The notes beneath the pieces were generated by a model, which saw nothing but the letters and a program-made list of their open reading frames with translations, was not told where the DNA came from and did not search any database. From contig OX485809.1 of NCBI GenBank assembly GCA_950295325.1, forward strand, positions 39,337,081 through 39,401,080: a DNA stretch of 64,000 nt. The letters are read 5' to 3'. Made by a program: the position numbers and the translations under genes. This document shows positions 11,942 to 22,819 of this stretch, piece after piece; positions within the stretch are counted from its first letter, which is position 1; each line of letters starts with the position of its first letter. The DNA is from Polytrichum commune (Eukaryota > Streptophyta > Polytrichopsida > Polytrichales > Polytrichaceae).

Positions 11942-12090
11942 GCGAACGACCGTTCGTGAATGAAGGCTGCGGGGCGGTGCGCATCATTTACGAACGCGCG
12001 TTCGTGAGCGCGGATGCATGCATATACGAACGCTCGTTCGCGAAGGATGTCAAGACGGGGTCGCACAGTTTTACGAACGAGCGTTCGTGA
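11942..12090. repeat. Cluster of four palindromes in an intron
   Basis: Four copies with core CGAACGNNCGTTCG, at 11942-11958, 11987-12007, 12025-12043 and 12070-12090. They stand 38-45 bases apart with centres AC, CG, CT and AG. Outer bases are eroded to GTGA or GCGA on the right. All lie in the putative intron of the coiled-coil/FCP1 gene. Confidence 0.85.
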
Positions 12091-12380
12091 GTGAGGTGTG
12101 CATGCAAAGAATGCAAGGACGCGCAAGAGCACAGACAACACAAGACGCGAGAATATGCAATAAGTTGAGGGGATGCGAGCAGAGATCGTCTGCTCATATA
12201 TTAATTCGGTGAATATGTACATTTGTCTCGCGTGATAATCTATCACAATTTCCTAAGGAAAAAATGCAGTGTCCTACAAAATTGATCGGCCCAAGCGATC
12301 ACGTAGAAAAATGCTCGCGCGGGCAACGTGATGTCGATGGAGTTGAAGCGCCAAGAACACAACGCGGGGGGTTAGTGATA

Positions 12381-12400
12381 TTACGAACGCGCGTTCGTAA
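12381..12400. repeat. Palindrome near a splice donor
   Basis: A perfect palindrome with central CG. It begins about 29 bases inside the intron, counted from the inferred donor at 12429 on the minus strand. Confidence 0.8.
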
Positions 12401-12437
12401 AACATTTGGCATTCTCAGAGATGAGTTACCTCTTTGA

Positions 12438-12459
12438 TTAACGAACGCGCGTTCGTAAT
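12438..12459. repeat. Palindrome at an exon edge
   Basis: The core ACGAACGCGCGTTCGT is at 12441-12456. It falls in the last codons of exon 1 of the FCP1-type gene, where it would be read as T-N-A-R-S, 8 bases before the inferred donor. Confidence 0.75.
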
Positions 12460-12823
12460 ATCCATTGGGGAAGCAGCCTCTGGATCCATGACCTCCGCTG
12501 GACGCTCCTCCTGAGACGACTGGGTCTGTTGGATGAGCTCCACGTCGTCGTCCCCGCCCAGGTCGAGTCTCTCCATGCGGACATCCTCCATGTGCGCGGA
12601 CGGATGCCCTTCCTGGTCAGGGCTCTCCACGACCATCCCACACGGACCTGCCGAGTCATTGGGGCTCCCCTGCGTTTCCTCCACAATGACCATGTCAGTG
12701 TGTTGCGCAGTGTCATCGCCCCGCCTATCTAGAACCCTTGGGACGACGGTGAAAGAGGCCGTGTCGGTGTCTGTGGGCAGTCCTACCCTTGAAGGGGGAG
12801 GGGTGAGGACTGCCGGACCTGAA

Positions 12824-12849
12824 GATTCACGAACGCGCGTTCGTAAATC
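12824..12849. repeat. Palindrome inside coding sequence
   Basis: A 26-base palindrome with one arm mismatch lies in the middle of coding exon 1 of the FCP1-type gene. On the minus strand it reads 'DLRTRVRES' without breaking the frame. Together with the copy at 12438 it shows that the element can insert in or evolve within exons. Confidence 0.8.
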
Positions 12850-13284
12850 TTCGTCCTCCCTTAGCGCCGCCGTGATTGCATCGTGGGAGGTTGAGGTGGC
12901 CGCTGTCACTTCGGGGGGCAATGGACTTCCCGCCGGCGTTGGGTGTGGCGCTGTTTGGTGGGAAGGCCCTCCTTGGTACATGACTGGAGGTGGGGGTTGT
13001 GAGGGGTATCCTCCAGGGGGGAAGGGGTAAGGTTGTTGGACCGGCGCAGAGAGGCTCTGCATGTTTCTGAGCATCTCGAAGATGGCGTCGGTTTTGGCCG
13101 CTGAATCCCTTAGCTGCTCTTGCAGCCTAGCCATATGCTTGGCGCTCTCCTCCTGTGCTGCAGCCATCTCCTCCTTCATCTTCGCCTCCAGCTTGGCGTT
13201 GAGCTCAGCGACGGTGAGTGCCTCCTCCTTCACCCGTTTGTTCTTGTCGTAGTCCATGCCAAGCTCGGCCATGGGGAAACTCAA

Positions 13285-13331
13285 GTATGTGAGCGTAGAG
13301 CGGAGAGCGGAGAACGGAGATTGGAGAGCGG
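13285..13331. repeat. GAGCGTAGAGCGGAGA-type repeat, shared with 60522-60564
   Basis: On the plus strand it reads GTATGTGAGCGTAGAGC followed by several GGAGAGC/GGAGAAC units. The same block, starting GTATGTAAGCGTAGAGC, occurs on the minus strand at 60564-60522. Here it lies just upstream of the start codon of the minus-strand FCP1-type gene; there it lies at the 3' end of gene B. An ATTCC(C)ACGGAAATAGG-like motif accompanies both, at 13371-13387 in reverse and 60408-60424. Confidence 0.65.
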
Positions 13332-13680
13332 AAAATATAGATTTTGTTGGGTAATTTTAGGAGAAGCAGTGCCTATTTCCGTGGAATTAGAGATAGATGG
13401 AATTCTATATTTGGAAATGCACCCCATTCCCGTGGACATAATAACCCAAAATTGTTCGAGAAACCAACGGATCCTATAGGCGTGGAAGATTGCATTTTTT
13501 ATCAAACATCTTATAGTATTTGTTTCAAATGTATCATATTCCATTAGGGCTGACGTCACCAAATTTAAATCAAAATACCATACACAAAATATATTATTGG
13601 TCAACAAATTGTAGCCAACCTCAAAAGTTACAAAAATGGGTAGTCAGTTCGAGTAGCTATGTACTGTAGTTTTCGGCCAT

Positions 13681-14430
13681 CTACACCCTATTTGCCGGGC
13701 ATGTCCAATATGGCCAAGATGGCCCAAAGAACATGCCATACATATTCTCCGCGCCATAAGAGGCTTCCAGCTCAGTCCTTAGCTTAGCCAAAGACCGCAA
13801 AGACAAATCCCCCAACTCCGACCTCAAAATCCTCTGGAAAATTCTCGAGGTGACGTGCCGGCTCTCTGAAAACAACATGAAGTTCAATTTAAACAATTTA
13901 ACCAGGTTATGCTCGCGTGGCAAATACAACTCTGACATCCCATGTGGACCCATCCTAAACTCATGCGCCGCCAGACGAAGAGCATTGTATTCCACAGTGC
14001 TATCCACAATCCGCTTCCAGGCCTTGCAACATAGCCGCAGTTTCCCGATTAAAACCAAACGGCGTTTGGTATCAAATGCCCTCTCCCGGCCAATCAAATC
14101 TTTTGAGGCACCCAACACTAAGTTGGGCACTAGTACGGACAACTGCACATCTAAATCCAGCTGCAATACGTGTGGCACATCCAAAACGAATCGGCGAGTT
14201 TTCGCGTTACCCCCTGAAACACATTGAAACACACAACCAGAATTTAATTAAATCAGAATTAACCAACACAATTCAAATGTGGATTGAACACAAATGTTGT
14301 GGCTATAAAATCAAACAAAAATGAACTTCATAATGTAGGGCCAAATGAACTTACCTATCCACGGCATCTTGAATATGAGGATAGTGCTTGAGTCCTCCAA
14401 TATCTCAACATGTAAATATAGACCTACCAT
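13681..14430 (-). CDS. Small two-exon gene of unknown function
   Basis: Exon 1 is 14430-14355 (starts MVGLYLHVEILEDSST) and exon 2 is 14213-13681, joined by a 141-base intron with a GTAAGT donor that keeps the frame (...KMPWIG then GNAKTRRF...). The product has about 200 residues. 'LIGKLRLCCKAWKRIVDST' resembles the second half of an F-box ('LRLVCKAWRRIV'), but the first half is not recognisable, so I do not call an F-box protein. The remainder is Leu/Arg-rich without membrane segments and ends 'WPYWTCPANRV'. The start codon lies about 10 bases from the first unit of the 101-base satellite, so the gene has lost, or uses as promoter, whatever lay upstream. Confidence 0.45.
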
Positions 14431-14439
14431 CACAAAATT

Positions 14440-15600
14440 AGATTTGAAGTCTAAACCAACAAATTCACAATCACAAGCCAAATGCTACTGAAGGCCATTG
14501 AACCTCACAAGTTGATAATCTGGCCTAACCTCAAAAGATCAGATTTGAAGTCTAAGCCAACAAATTCACAATCACAAACCAAATGCTACTGAAGGCCATT
14601 GAACCTCACAAGTTGATAATCTGGCCTAACCTCAAAAGATCAGATTTGAAGTCTAAGCCAACAAATTCACAATCACAAGCCAAATGCTACTCAAGGCCAT
14701 TGAACCTCACAAGTTGATAATCTGGCCTAACCTCAAAAGATCAGATTTGAAGTCTAAGCCAACAAATTCACAATCACAAGCCAAATGCTACTCAAGGCCA
14801 TTGAACCTCACAAGTTGATAATCTGGCCTAACCTCAAAAGATCAGAGTTGAAGTCTAAGCCAACAAATTCACAATCACAAGCCAAATGCTACTCAAGGCC
14901 ATTGAACCTCACAAGTTGATAATCTGGCCTAACCTCAAAAGATCAGATTTGAAGTCTAAGCCAACAAATTCACAATCACAAGCCAAATGCTACTCAAGGC
15001 CATTGAACCTCACAAGTTGATAATCTGGCCTAACCTCAAAAGATCAGATTTGAAGTCTAAGCCAACAAATTCACAATCACAAGCCAAATGCTACTCAAGG
15101 CCATTGAACCTCACAAGTTGATAATCTGGCCTAACCTCAAAAGATCAGATTTGAAGTCTAAGCCAACAAATTCACAATCACAAGCCAAATGCTACTGAAG
15201 GCCATTGAACCTCACAAGTTGATAATCTGGCCTAACCTCAAAAGATCAGATTTGAAGTCTAAGCCAACAAATTCACAATCACAAGCCAAATGCTACTCAA
15301 GGCCATTGAACCTCACAAGTTGATAATCTGGCCTAACCTCAAAAGATCAGATTTGAAGTCTAAGCCAACAAATTCACAATCACAAGCCAAATGCTACTGA
15401 AAGCCATTGAACCTCAGAAGTTGATAATATGGCCTAACCTCAAAAGATCAGATTTGAAGTCGAAGCCAACAAATTCACAATCACAAGCCAAATGCTACTG
15501 AAGGCCATTGAACCTCACAAGTTGATAATCTGGCCTAACCTCAAAAGATCAGAGTTGAAGTCCAAGCCAACAAATTCACAATCACAAGCCAAATGCTAAT
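14440..15600. repeat. 101-base satellite, about 11 copies
   Basis: Head-to-tail units of 101 bases (for example unit starts at 14542, 14643 and 14744), highly alike. Each contains AGATTTGAAGTCTAAGCC, CACAATCACAAGCC, GGCCATTGAACCTCAC and TCTGGCCTAACCTC. Variants such as CTACTGAAGG/CTACTCAAGG are scattered among copies, as expected for recent amplification with exchange. There is no open frame and no spacer diversity. Confidence 0.95.
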
Positions 15601-15879
15601 CAAGAGCAAACAAAATATGAAGAGAGGCCAAGAGACGCACCTTTAGTGACGCTTGCATGAATATGAGCTTGCAACCATTTGTGGCTGATATATAGTTACC
15701 CAAGTCATTGCATTTGTTAAGGGTCTAATGTGAAAAGGGAGAAAGGTGAGGTGTCTATGATTAGTAGTATATTTGGTTTGATTGCCTTGTATTAAAGGGG
15801 TGAATCAAAACTCAAGTAGAGGATCCGGGCTAGACCACCATATGATGAACCCCTCATCCAATACATGGCCCCCTATAAC
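15601..15879. other. Unassigned spacer
   Basis: Single-copy-looking sequence between the 101-base satellite and the degenerate repeat to its right. No coding potential or RNA gene is evident. Confidence 0.4.
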
Positions 15880-16340
15880 TAAGACCTTGAACTAACTAGC
15901 CGAGAGCCTAAACAAACATAACCTTGAAGATTTCACATTCATCCAAAATATGGCCCCCTATAACTAAGACCTTCACTAACTAGCCGGGAGCCTAAACAAA
16001 CATGACCTCTAAGCTTTCACATTGATCCAAAATATGGCCCCATATAACTAAGACCTTGAACTAACTAGCCGAGAGCCTAAACTAGCAGAACTTGAAGGCT
16101 TTCACATTCATCCAAAATCTGGCCCCTCTAACTAAGACTCTACACTAACTAGCCGAGAGCCTAAACTAACAGAACTTGAAGGCTTTCACATTCATCCAAA
16201 ATATGGCCCCCCTAACTAAGACCTTAGACTACCTAGCCGAGAGCCTAAACTAACAGAACATGAAGGCTTTCACATTCATCCAAAATCTGGCCCCTCTAAC
16301 TAAGGCTCTACACTAACTAGCCGAGAGCCTACCCAACCAA
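15880..16340. repeat. Degenerate ~85-base repeat
   Basis: About five to six diverged units of 82-89 bases. Each carries CTAACTAGCCGAGAGCCTA, TTTCACATTCATCC and ATATGGCCCC or ATCTGGCCCC. CCGAGAG and ATCTGG(C/T)CC are shared with the ~75-base minisatellite that begins at 16463, so this looks like an older, diverged branch of that array. Confidence 0.7.
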
Positions 16341-16462
16341 ACATGTAACCACCCACATTGAAACAATATCTGGTCCCAGAGCCCAAGGGATTACCCTCTC
16401 GGAGCCGAGAGCCTACCCAACAAAAAATCTAACCTCCCCCCTTCATACAAAATGTGGCCACT

Positions 16463-17156
16463 TAGATTCCGAGAGGCTAGGCCTTTCAAGGGTAATGGAC
16501 CAGATTTCGCATTGATTTGAATGTTTGAGTTAGCACTTAGTTTCCGAGAGGCTAGGCCTTTCAAGGCTAATGGACCAGATTTCGCATTGAATTGAATGTT
16601 TGAGTTAGCACTTAGATTCCGAGAGGCCAGGCCTTTCAAGGGTCTTGGACCAGATTTCGCATTGTTTTGAATGTTTGGGTTAGCACTTAGATTCCGAGAG
16701 GCTAGGCATTCAAGGGTCTTGGACCAGATTTTCGCTTTGAATTGTATATTTGAGTTAGCACTTAGATTCCGAGAGGCTAGGCCTTTCAAGGGTCATGGAC
16801 CAGATTTCGCATTGTTTTGAATGTTTGGGTTAGCACTTAGATTCCGAGAGGCTAGGCCCTTTCAAGGGACATGGACCAGATTTCGCATTGATTTGTATGT
16901 TTGAGTTAGCACTTAGATTCCGAGAGGCTAGGCCTTTCAAGGGTCATGCACCAGATTTCGCATTGCTTTGAATGTTTGGGTTAGCACTGAGATTCCGAGA
17001 GGCTAGGCCTTTCAAGGGTCTTGGACCAGATTTTCGCATTGTTTTGTATGTTTGAGTTAGCACTTAGATTCCGAGAGGCTAGGCACTCAAGGGTCTTGGA
17101 CCAGATTTTGACTTTGTTGTGTATGCTTGAGTGAGCACTTAGATTCCGAGAGGCTA
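16463..17156 (-). repeat. ~75-base minisatellite, left array, orientation 1
   Basis: About nine units of 74-78 bases with TTCCGAGAGGCTAGGC, TTTCAAGGGTCTTGGACC, AGATTTCGCATTG and GAGTTAGCACTTAG. The array is cut by LTR element 1 at 17157 and resumes at 31309 with the target duplication GGCTA. The same unit is inverted in the 4-kb array at 50075-54115. In one frame the repeat stays open, giving spurious frames of 70-130 codons. Confidence 0.9.
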
Positions 17157-18130
17157 TGTCGCAACCCTTGCTAGGTCCCTTAATAATCTTGCCAATTTTC
17201 AATTCTAGCAAAGGTTACGAGTCGCTAACCCTTCGCATTCCGCCATGCTAATGGATAGCTCCTCTTACCCGGGACCAATAGTTCATAGGAGGGAACCAAC
17301 CCTCCTACTTTGCTTTCGGGACTCACCCCTTAATCGGTAACCCATTTCCCCAATGTGGACTTCCATTCATGGAAGTCCAATCCTATGTTGATCATCGCAT
17401 TGCCGGAGCAACACTACAACAACCCGAACCATACTAGGCAACTATGGCCTCACAATAGGCCAAAGCCCATGGAGGCCTTGCCGTTCGGCCTCGGGTGGGT
17501 GAGGCCACACCACCTCACCCATATAAGCCTCTAGGACTCTACACGGAGCCCCTACCCCACCGCCAACCAACCTCTTGTCTCTCTACCAAGAGTTGGGGCC
17601 AAGTGGACATTTTCCCTTAGCTGCTGGGCCTAGAACCCCCCCAGCAGCTTCAGACCATCATAACTTCCTTGTATGATGTCTGATCATAACAACCAACCAC
17701 TCCATCCTCATCTACGCTTCACGTAGATGCCGATGGACTCCTCACTTGCTCCATTCGAGCAAGTCTTGAGGAAGTTATGCCTGTTTGAACCTTGGCAGTC
17801 CCGGGAATCCCTCCCAGGCACTGCTGTACCAGGGCGCTGTCCCGGGACAGCGCCCCACTCAAATGGCCATAACTCCTAGCTCACACCTCCGATTGAGGTG
17901 ATCTTGAGCATTCTAGAATCACCACGCCATGAGCTACGCATAGCTCATGGCCTTGCCCTTGTGCCTCCTAGTCTCCGTGGGTGGGAGGCGTTCCCAACGC
18001 CCGGGGCCCTCACCCACACTAGGATCACTTGGGCCCTCTCACCAACGGCGCCACAAGTCCCGGGTGTCACTCCGGGGTCCCCCTTGTGCCCATGGTGTTT
18101 CGGGCACTCCTCATGGAGAGGTGCGCGACA
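17157..18130 (-). repeat. LTR of element 1 (3' LTR)
   Basis: 974 bases bounded by TGTCGC/GCGACA. It contains a ladder of hairpins on either strand, at 17357-17378, 17497-17520, 17619-17649, 17651-17682, 17709-17729, 17745-17763, 17832-17855 (perfect, arms GGCGCTGTCC), 17884-17900 and 17927-17950. The other LTRs share them. The plus-strand CCCATATAAGCC at about 17519 reads GGCTTATATGGG on the coding strand and could serve as the LTR TATA box. Confidence 0.93.
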
Positions 18131-18368
18131 CTCACCCCCACCAAACGGAGTCGATGCCCTCATCGACTATACTCGTAGTCGGCACACCAATTCTCAAGTT
18201 GCCATCCTCTATGGTGCGGCATTGTGTTTACCTTAGGGCGCGACCCCCACAATGCATCTTCAAATTTGGCATAGTCCCAAAGGTGTCGTTCCTAGGTGGT
18301 CCGTTAGCGACCTTGGATCTCTCATCCAAGGACCTAACCTATACTAGACCCACCTACTTTGGGACTCA

Positions 18369-19342
18369 TGTCGCAACCCTTGCTAGCCCCCCTTGACAAT
18401 CTTGCCAATTTTCAATTCTAGCAAAGGTTACGAGCGCTAACCATTTGCATTCCGCCATGCTAATGGTTAGCTCCTCCTACCCCGGACCTTATAGTTCATA
18501 GGAGGGAACCAACCCTCCTACTTTGCTTTCGGGACTCACCCCTTAATCGGTAACTCATTTCTTGGATGTGGACTTCCATCCATGGAAGTCCAATCCTATG
18601 TTGATCATCGCGTTGCCGGAGCAACACTACAACAACCCGAACCATACTAGGCAACTATGGCCTCACAATGGGCCAATGCCCATGGAGGCCGTGCCGTTCG
18701 GCCTCGGGTGGGTGAGGCCACACCACCTCACCCATATAAGCCTCTAGGACTTCACGCGGGGCCCCTACCCCACCGTCAACCAACCTCTTGTCTCTCTACC
18801 AAGAGTTGGGGCCAAGTGGACATTTTCCTTCAGCTGCTGGGCCTAGAACCCCCCAGCAGCTTCAGACCATCATAACTTCCTAGTATGATGTCTGATCATA
18901 ACAACCAACCACGCCATCCTCATCTACGCTTCACGTAGATGCCGATGGACTCCTCACTTGCTCCATTCGAGCAAGTCTTGAGGAAGTTATGCCTGTTTGA
19001 ACCTTGGCAGTCCCGGGAATCCCTCCCAGGCACTGCTGTACCAGGGCGCTGTCCCGGGACAGCGCCCCACTCAAATGGCCATAACTCCTAGCTCACACCT
19101 CCGATTGAGGTGATCTTGAGCATTCTAGAATCACCACGCCATGAGCTACGCATAGCTCATGGCCTTACCCTCATGCCTCCTAGTCTCCGTGGGTGGGAGG
19201 CGTTCCCAACGCCCGGGGCCCTCACCCACACTAGGATCACTTGGGCCCTCTCACCAATGGCGCCACAAGTCCCGGGTGTCACTCCGGGGTCCCCCTTGTG
19301 CCCATGGTGTTTCGGGCACTCCTCATGGAGAGGTGCGCGACA
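18369..19342 (-). repeat. LTR of element 2 (3' LTR)
   Basis: 974 bases. It differs from the element 1 LTR by a handful of bases, including the start (CTAGCCCCCCTTGACAATC). The adjoining polypurine tract is at 19343-19357 on the complementary strand. Confidence 0.93.
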
Positions 19343-20174
19343 CTCACCCCCACCAAACGGAGTCGATGCCCTCATCGACTATACTCGTAGTCGCACACCA
19401 ATTCTCAAGTTGCCATCCTCTATGGTGCGGCATTGTGTTTACCTTAGGGCGCGACCCCCACAATGCATCTTCAAATTTGGCATAGTCCCAAAGGTGTCGT
19501 TACTAGGTGGTCCGTTAGCGACCTTGGAACTCCTCCAAGGACCTAACCTACAATAGACCCACCTACTTTGAGACTCACTTGGGTTGCCCCTCCTTTGGGG
19601 CCTCCCCCGTTAGGCTCCACTAGCCTAACATGACACATCTAGGCGAGACCTCAACGCTTCCACTAAGTTGTCTCGGTTGCAACTCCGAGATGGCTTTCCA
19701 TTGTTAAGCCACGCCTCGATCGCACGGGGGTGATGCCAAGTCCCGCCCGACTCGGTTCCCACTTTGCTCTTTCGAGACATGGGTTCATGACTCCCATGCG
19801 CCAACTCTCGTTAGCTCGCGGGTAGCACTTTTATAAGCACGCGCCATCACCTTGTCCCCGCCCGGACAAGCCCACAACTAAGAAGTTTCTTGGTTTTATC
19901 CAAGGCCCCTCCAAGTCATGGCCCCAATTACTCGGCTTACCCAACCTAGTTTGGCATGTCTATTCCCCCTCTTCCATTAACCAAGCACAAGTACAAGACT
20001 AGGACCTCATCTCATACTTTTCTCTTTGCACCACTAAAGTTTGGACTTTATTCCCTCAAGCCAAAGAACAAGTGCATGTTGTGGAGCAATTAACCTCGAA
20101 GCTATGTTTGCTACTAGAGTCTCTCCCCCACTAAAGGAGATTGATGTCCTCATCAATGCCTACGCTTCTTTTTA

Positions 20175-21575
20175 TTGGAATGTCTAGCCTTAGTTTCTTC
20201 AAAGTGCTTCACCAATTCATTGGTGTTCACCATGTCTCTTGCCGCCACCCAAGCGGTTTCTTTCTCATGGTATCCTCACCATTTCACCAAGTACTCGTTT
20301 GTACATTTTCTTTCATTTTCACTTGGGCTTCCTACACTTGAGGATGCCCTCCTACCTCATGTTCCAAATGACCTCCACAAGGTCGGGACGTGGCCTAATC
20401 ACTTGCTTGTGTTCGGGCCACAAGGTGTCGTCCTAAAATGACTTTCGTAATGAGACATGAAATGTCGGATGCACTTTGATCTCGGGAGGTAATTCCAACT
20501 TATAGATGTCCTAGAACACTTGTTCCACAATGGGAAACGGAGTTCCAATTTTGGACATGAACTTTGGAATGAGGCCTTCCGGCTAAGTGAAGTTGTTCAC
20601 ATTCAACAACACCTTTTGGCCCACCCCATTCTCCACTTCGCATCTTCCGGCATTGACTTGCACTTCGTAGCACCTTCGGGCTTTCTCCACCAACAACTTG
20701 GTCATCTCCAAGACTTGTTTACCATCCTTGGCCAAGTCCTCACCATCTTGGTTGAACTCTAGTGTTGAATGTGCCCCCTCGAGAGCTAGGTTAATAGGTT
20801 GGAGCGCATCCACTCCATAAGCCACCACGAAAGACCACCCCTTGGTAGCCAAGTGCGTGGCTACATTGCAATTACACTCTGCTCGACCCACATAGTCCGC
20901 CCAATCTCCTTGGTCCGCCCCCACCAAGTTCCTCAAGTATTGCTTCAAGACTCCATTCACATGCTCCGCTTTCCCATTCATTTGGGAATGCAAGGCCGTG
21001 CTAAACCTTAGTTTCATTCCGACCTCCTTAGAGAAATGCATTGAAAATGCACTTGTGAACTTTGGATCTTGATCCCACACAATCACTCTTGGCAACCCGT
21101 GGTGCCTCAACCATCCTTTGAGAAAAGGCTATGCGGTCTCCAACGCGGTGGCGGTTCCCACAATCGGCACCATGTGTGCCAACTTGGCAAACCGCTCTAC
21201 CATCAACAAGATGACATCATACCCATGTGACTCCGGCAAACTTGTGATCAAGTCCATGCACATACTATGCCATGGCGCCGACGGGATAGGCAACGGTTGC
21301 AAGAAACCGCCTTGCTTTTGGTAAGAGGCTCGGTTCACTTGGCACTTTATTCATGCCTTCACAAAGTGGGTTATATCCTCCTTTATGCACCGCCAATGGT
21401 ACCTCTTTGACACCATTCTATGGCGGCTTTTTCTTTCTCCTCTATGGCCGGCAATAGTACTATAATATTCCTCCTTCAAAACCGATAGCCTCAACTTGCC
21501 TTGGGGCACATATACCCGACTTTGTTTGCACTTGAACAATCCGTCCACCAACTTAATCTCTTTGAGCACCTTGCT
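20175..21575 (-). pseudogene. Integrase and chromodomain remnant of element 2
   Basis: Reading the minus strand from 21575: an H2C2-type region ('GHRGERKSRHRMVSKRYHW'); an integrase core with 'PSAPWHSMCMDLITSLPES' (first D), 'RVIVWDQDPKFTSAFSMHF' (second D) and a 'QMNGKAEHVNGVLKQYLR' block that should hold the catalytic Glu; then 'KVHPTFHVSLRKSF'. After stops comes a chromodomain-like end 'HEKETAWVAARDMVNTNEL' near 20190-20270. The chromodomain places the family among the chromoviruses. Several stops and frameshifts separate the blocks, and the upstream block is broken between 21129 and 21110. Confidence 0.8.
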
Positions 21576-22009
21576 CTTGCGAAGCTCACCTAAAAGCTTT
21601 TGTGCTTTGGGGTAGTTAATTTACCCCTCCCGTATCTTGCATCACAAGTTTCCTTTGCCGGCACACATTAGCCACAAGGTTTGGATGGTTCTCATTGCTT
21701 GGAACTCTTCCGGTCTACTTCGCGCATCCGGCACCACATTTCAACGGTCCGGTTTGTGGATCAAATCCACCTTCATAAGCGCCAATCTATCATGCCACCG
21801 CAATGACTTGGCGCTCACTTGTGCTTGTATACGTTAAAATACTTTTAGGACACATTGTCCATGTAGACCTTTGCTTTGTACGACCCCAAATAATGTCGCC
21901 ACATCTTCAAGCAATGCACTACGGCAAAGAAGTTCTTTGTCATGAGTTGGTTGTCTTCTTTGACAACCATCGAGCCTCAAGCCCCCATATGCAAAGGCCA
22001 TCCATCTTA

Positions 22010-22680
22010 CATTAACAATCCATCATTGGCATTGGCAAAGTTACTCGCCCCCGTATGCACCTCAAAAGGTTTGTCAAACTCCATGAACTTGAGCACGGGC
22101 GGTGAAGAGAACTTGCTCTTAAGCTCCCCAAAGACTTGGTGACAAGGCTAGTCCCACTCTTGGGATAGTCATTTCTTTCACAAGTCGGACAAGGTCTTAC
22201 AACCATCGAGCTTCATGCTCCCATATGCAATGGCAATCTTTTTTTTTACATCCACATCCGCCAAATAAAGTCTCTCGCCCCCGTATGCACCTCAAAAGGT
22301 ATGTCAAACTCCGCGAACTTGAGCACGGGCGGCGAAGAGAACTTCGTCTTAAGCTCCTCAATGGCTTGGTGGCACGGCTCATCCCACTCTTGGGATAGCC
22401 ATTTCTTGCACAAGCCGGACAAGGTTCGACAACCATGGAGCTTAATGCTCTCATAAGCAATGGTCATCCATCTTGGATCAACATCCGCCAATGATAAAGT
22501 CCTTCGTCTCCATGTGCACCTCAAAATGCTTATGAAAACCCGGAAATTTAACCACATCTTGTGAAGGGAACTTGCTCTTGAGCTTCCCAAGGGCTTGGTG
22601 ACAAGGCTCATCCCACTCTTGGAATAGCCATTTCCTCAATAAGTCGAGTAAGGCCCTAGCAACCTTAAAACAAATCTAGA
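22010..22680 (-). repeat. Tandemly amplified pol segment in element 2
   Basis: Three consecutive ~229-base copies of a segment running from 'KWLSQEWDEPCHQA' to 'PPVLKFAEFDIPFEVHTGA' (the connection/RNase H start of Ty3/gypsy pol). The marker CAAAAGGTTTGTCAA, or a variant, recurs near 22065, 22292 and 22521. Ordinary gypsy elements carry this segment once. Confidence 0.8.
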
Positions 22681-22819
22681 ATGAAGTGGTGGTAGTAGTT
22701 GGCTAGGCCAACAAATGACCTAAGCTTTTTTTTTTGAATCAAGGACCAATTCTCCTCTTGGATTGCCTTGAAATTCTTCATGTTTGTCCACCAACTTCCT
22801 TTGTTACCACATGCCTCAA

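Larger units (their letters stand above)
11038..13272 (-). pseudogene. Coiled-coil plus FCP1/NIF phosphatase-domain gene with internal TGA
   Basis: Exon 1 (13272-12430, 281 codons) starts MAELGMDYDKNK. It has an Ala/Lys/Glu-rich coiled coil ('AELNAKLEAKMKEEMAAAQ'), a Pro-rich middle and an acidic tail. Exon 2 (11805-11038) follows a 624-base intron in the same phase. It carries an FCP1/NIF-type HAD domain: 'FLVFDLNGVLCH' (catalytic DxNGV), 'VVVWSSMVMDNTEPIV', 'LLIDDSPTK' and a 'NPFGNAALS' tail. This family dephosphorylates protein serine, classically on the RNA polymerase II tail. The usual first-motif DLDxT is DLNGV here, as in some plant relatives. An in-frame TGA at 11401-11403 splits the domain between 'KFGG' and 'GGQQFLKVL'; a CGA to TGA change would explain it. 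The joining of exons 1 and 2 is inferred from phase and strand. Palindromes lie inside exon 1 (12824-12849), at its 3' edge and across the intron. Confidence 0.6.

Noticed and set aside
17157-18130. Hammerhead ribozyme in the LTR (retrozyme)
   Set aside because: The LTR is hairpin-rich and the primer site fits, but I found no CTGATGA...GAAA core on either strand by eye. A covariance-model search would settle it.
17898-18396. Conserved 112-149 codon frames recurring in every LTR ('MILSILESPRHELRIAHGL')
   Set aside because: They lie wholly in LTR sequence on the strand opposite to the element's coding strand and recur only because the LTR recurs. GC-rich hairpins keep several frames open.
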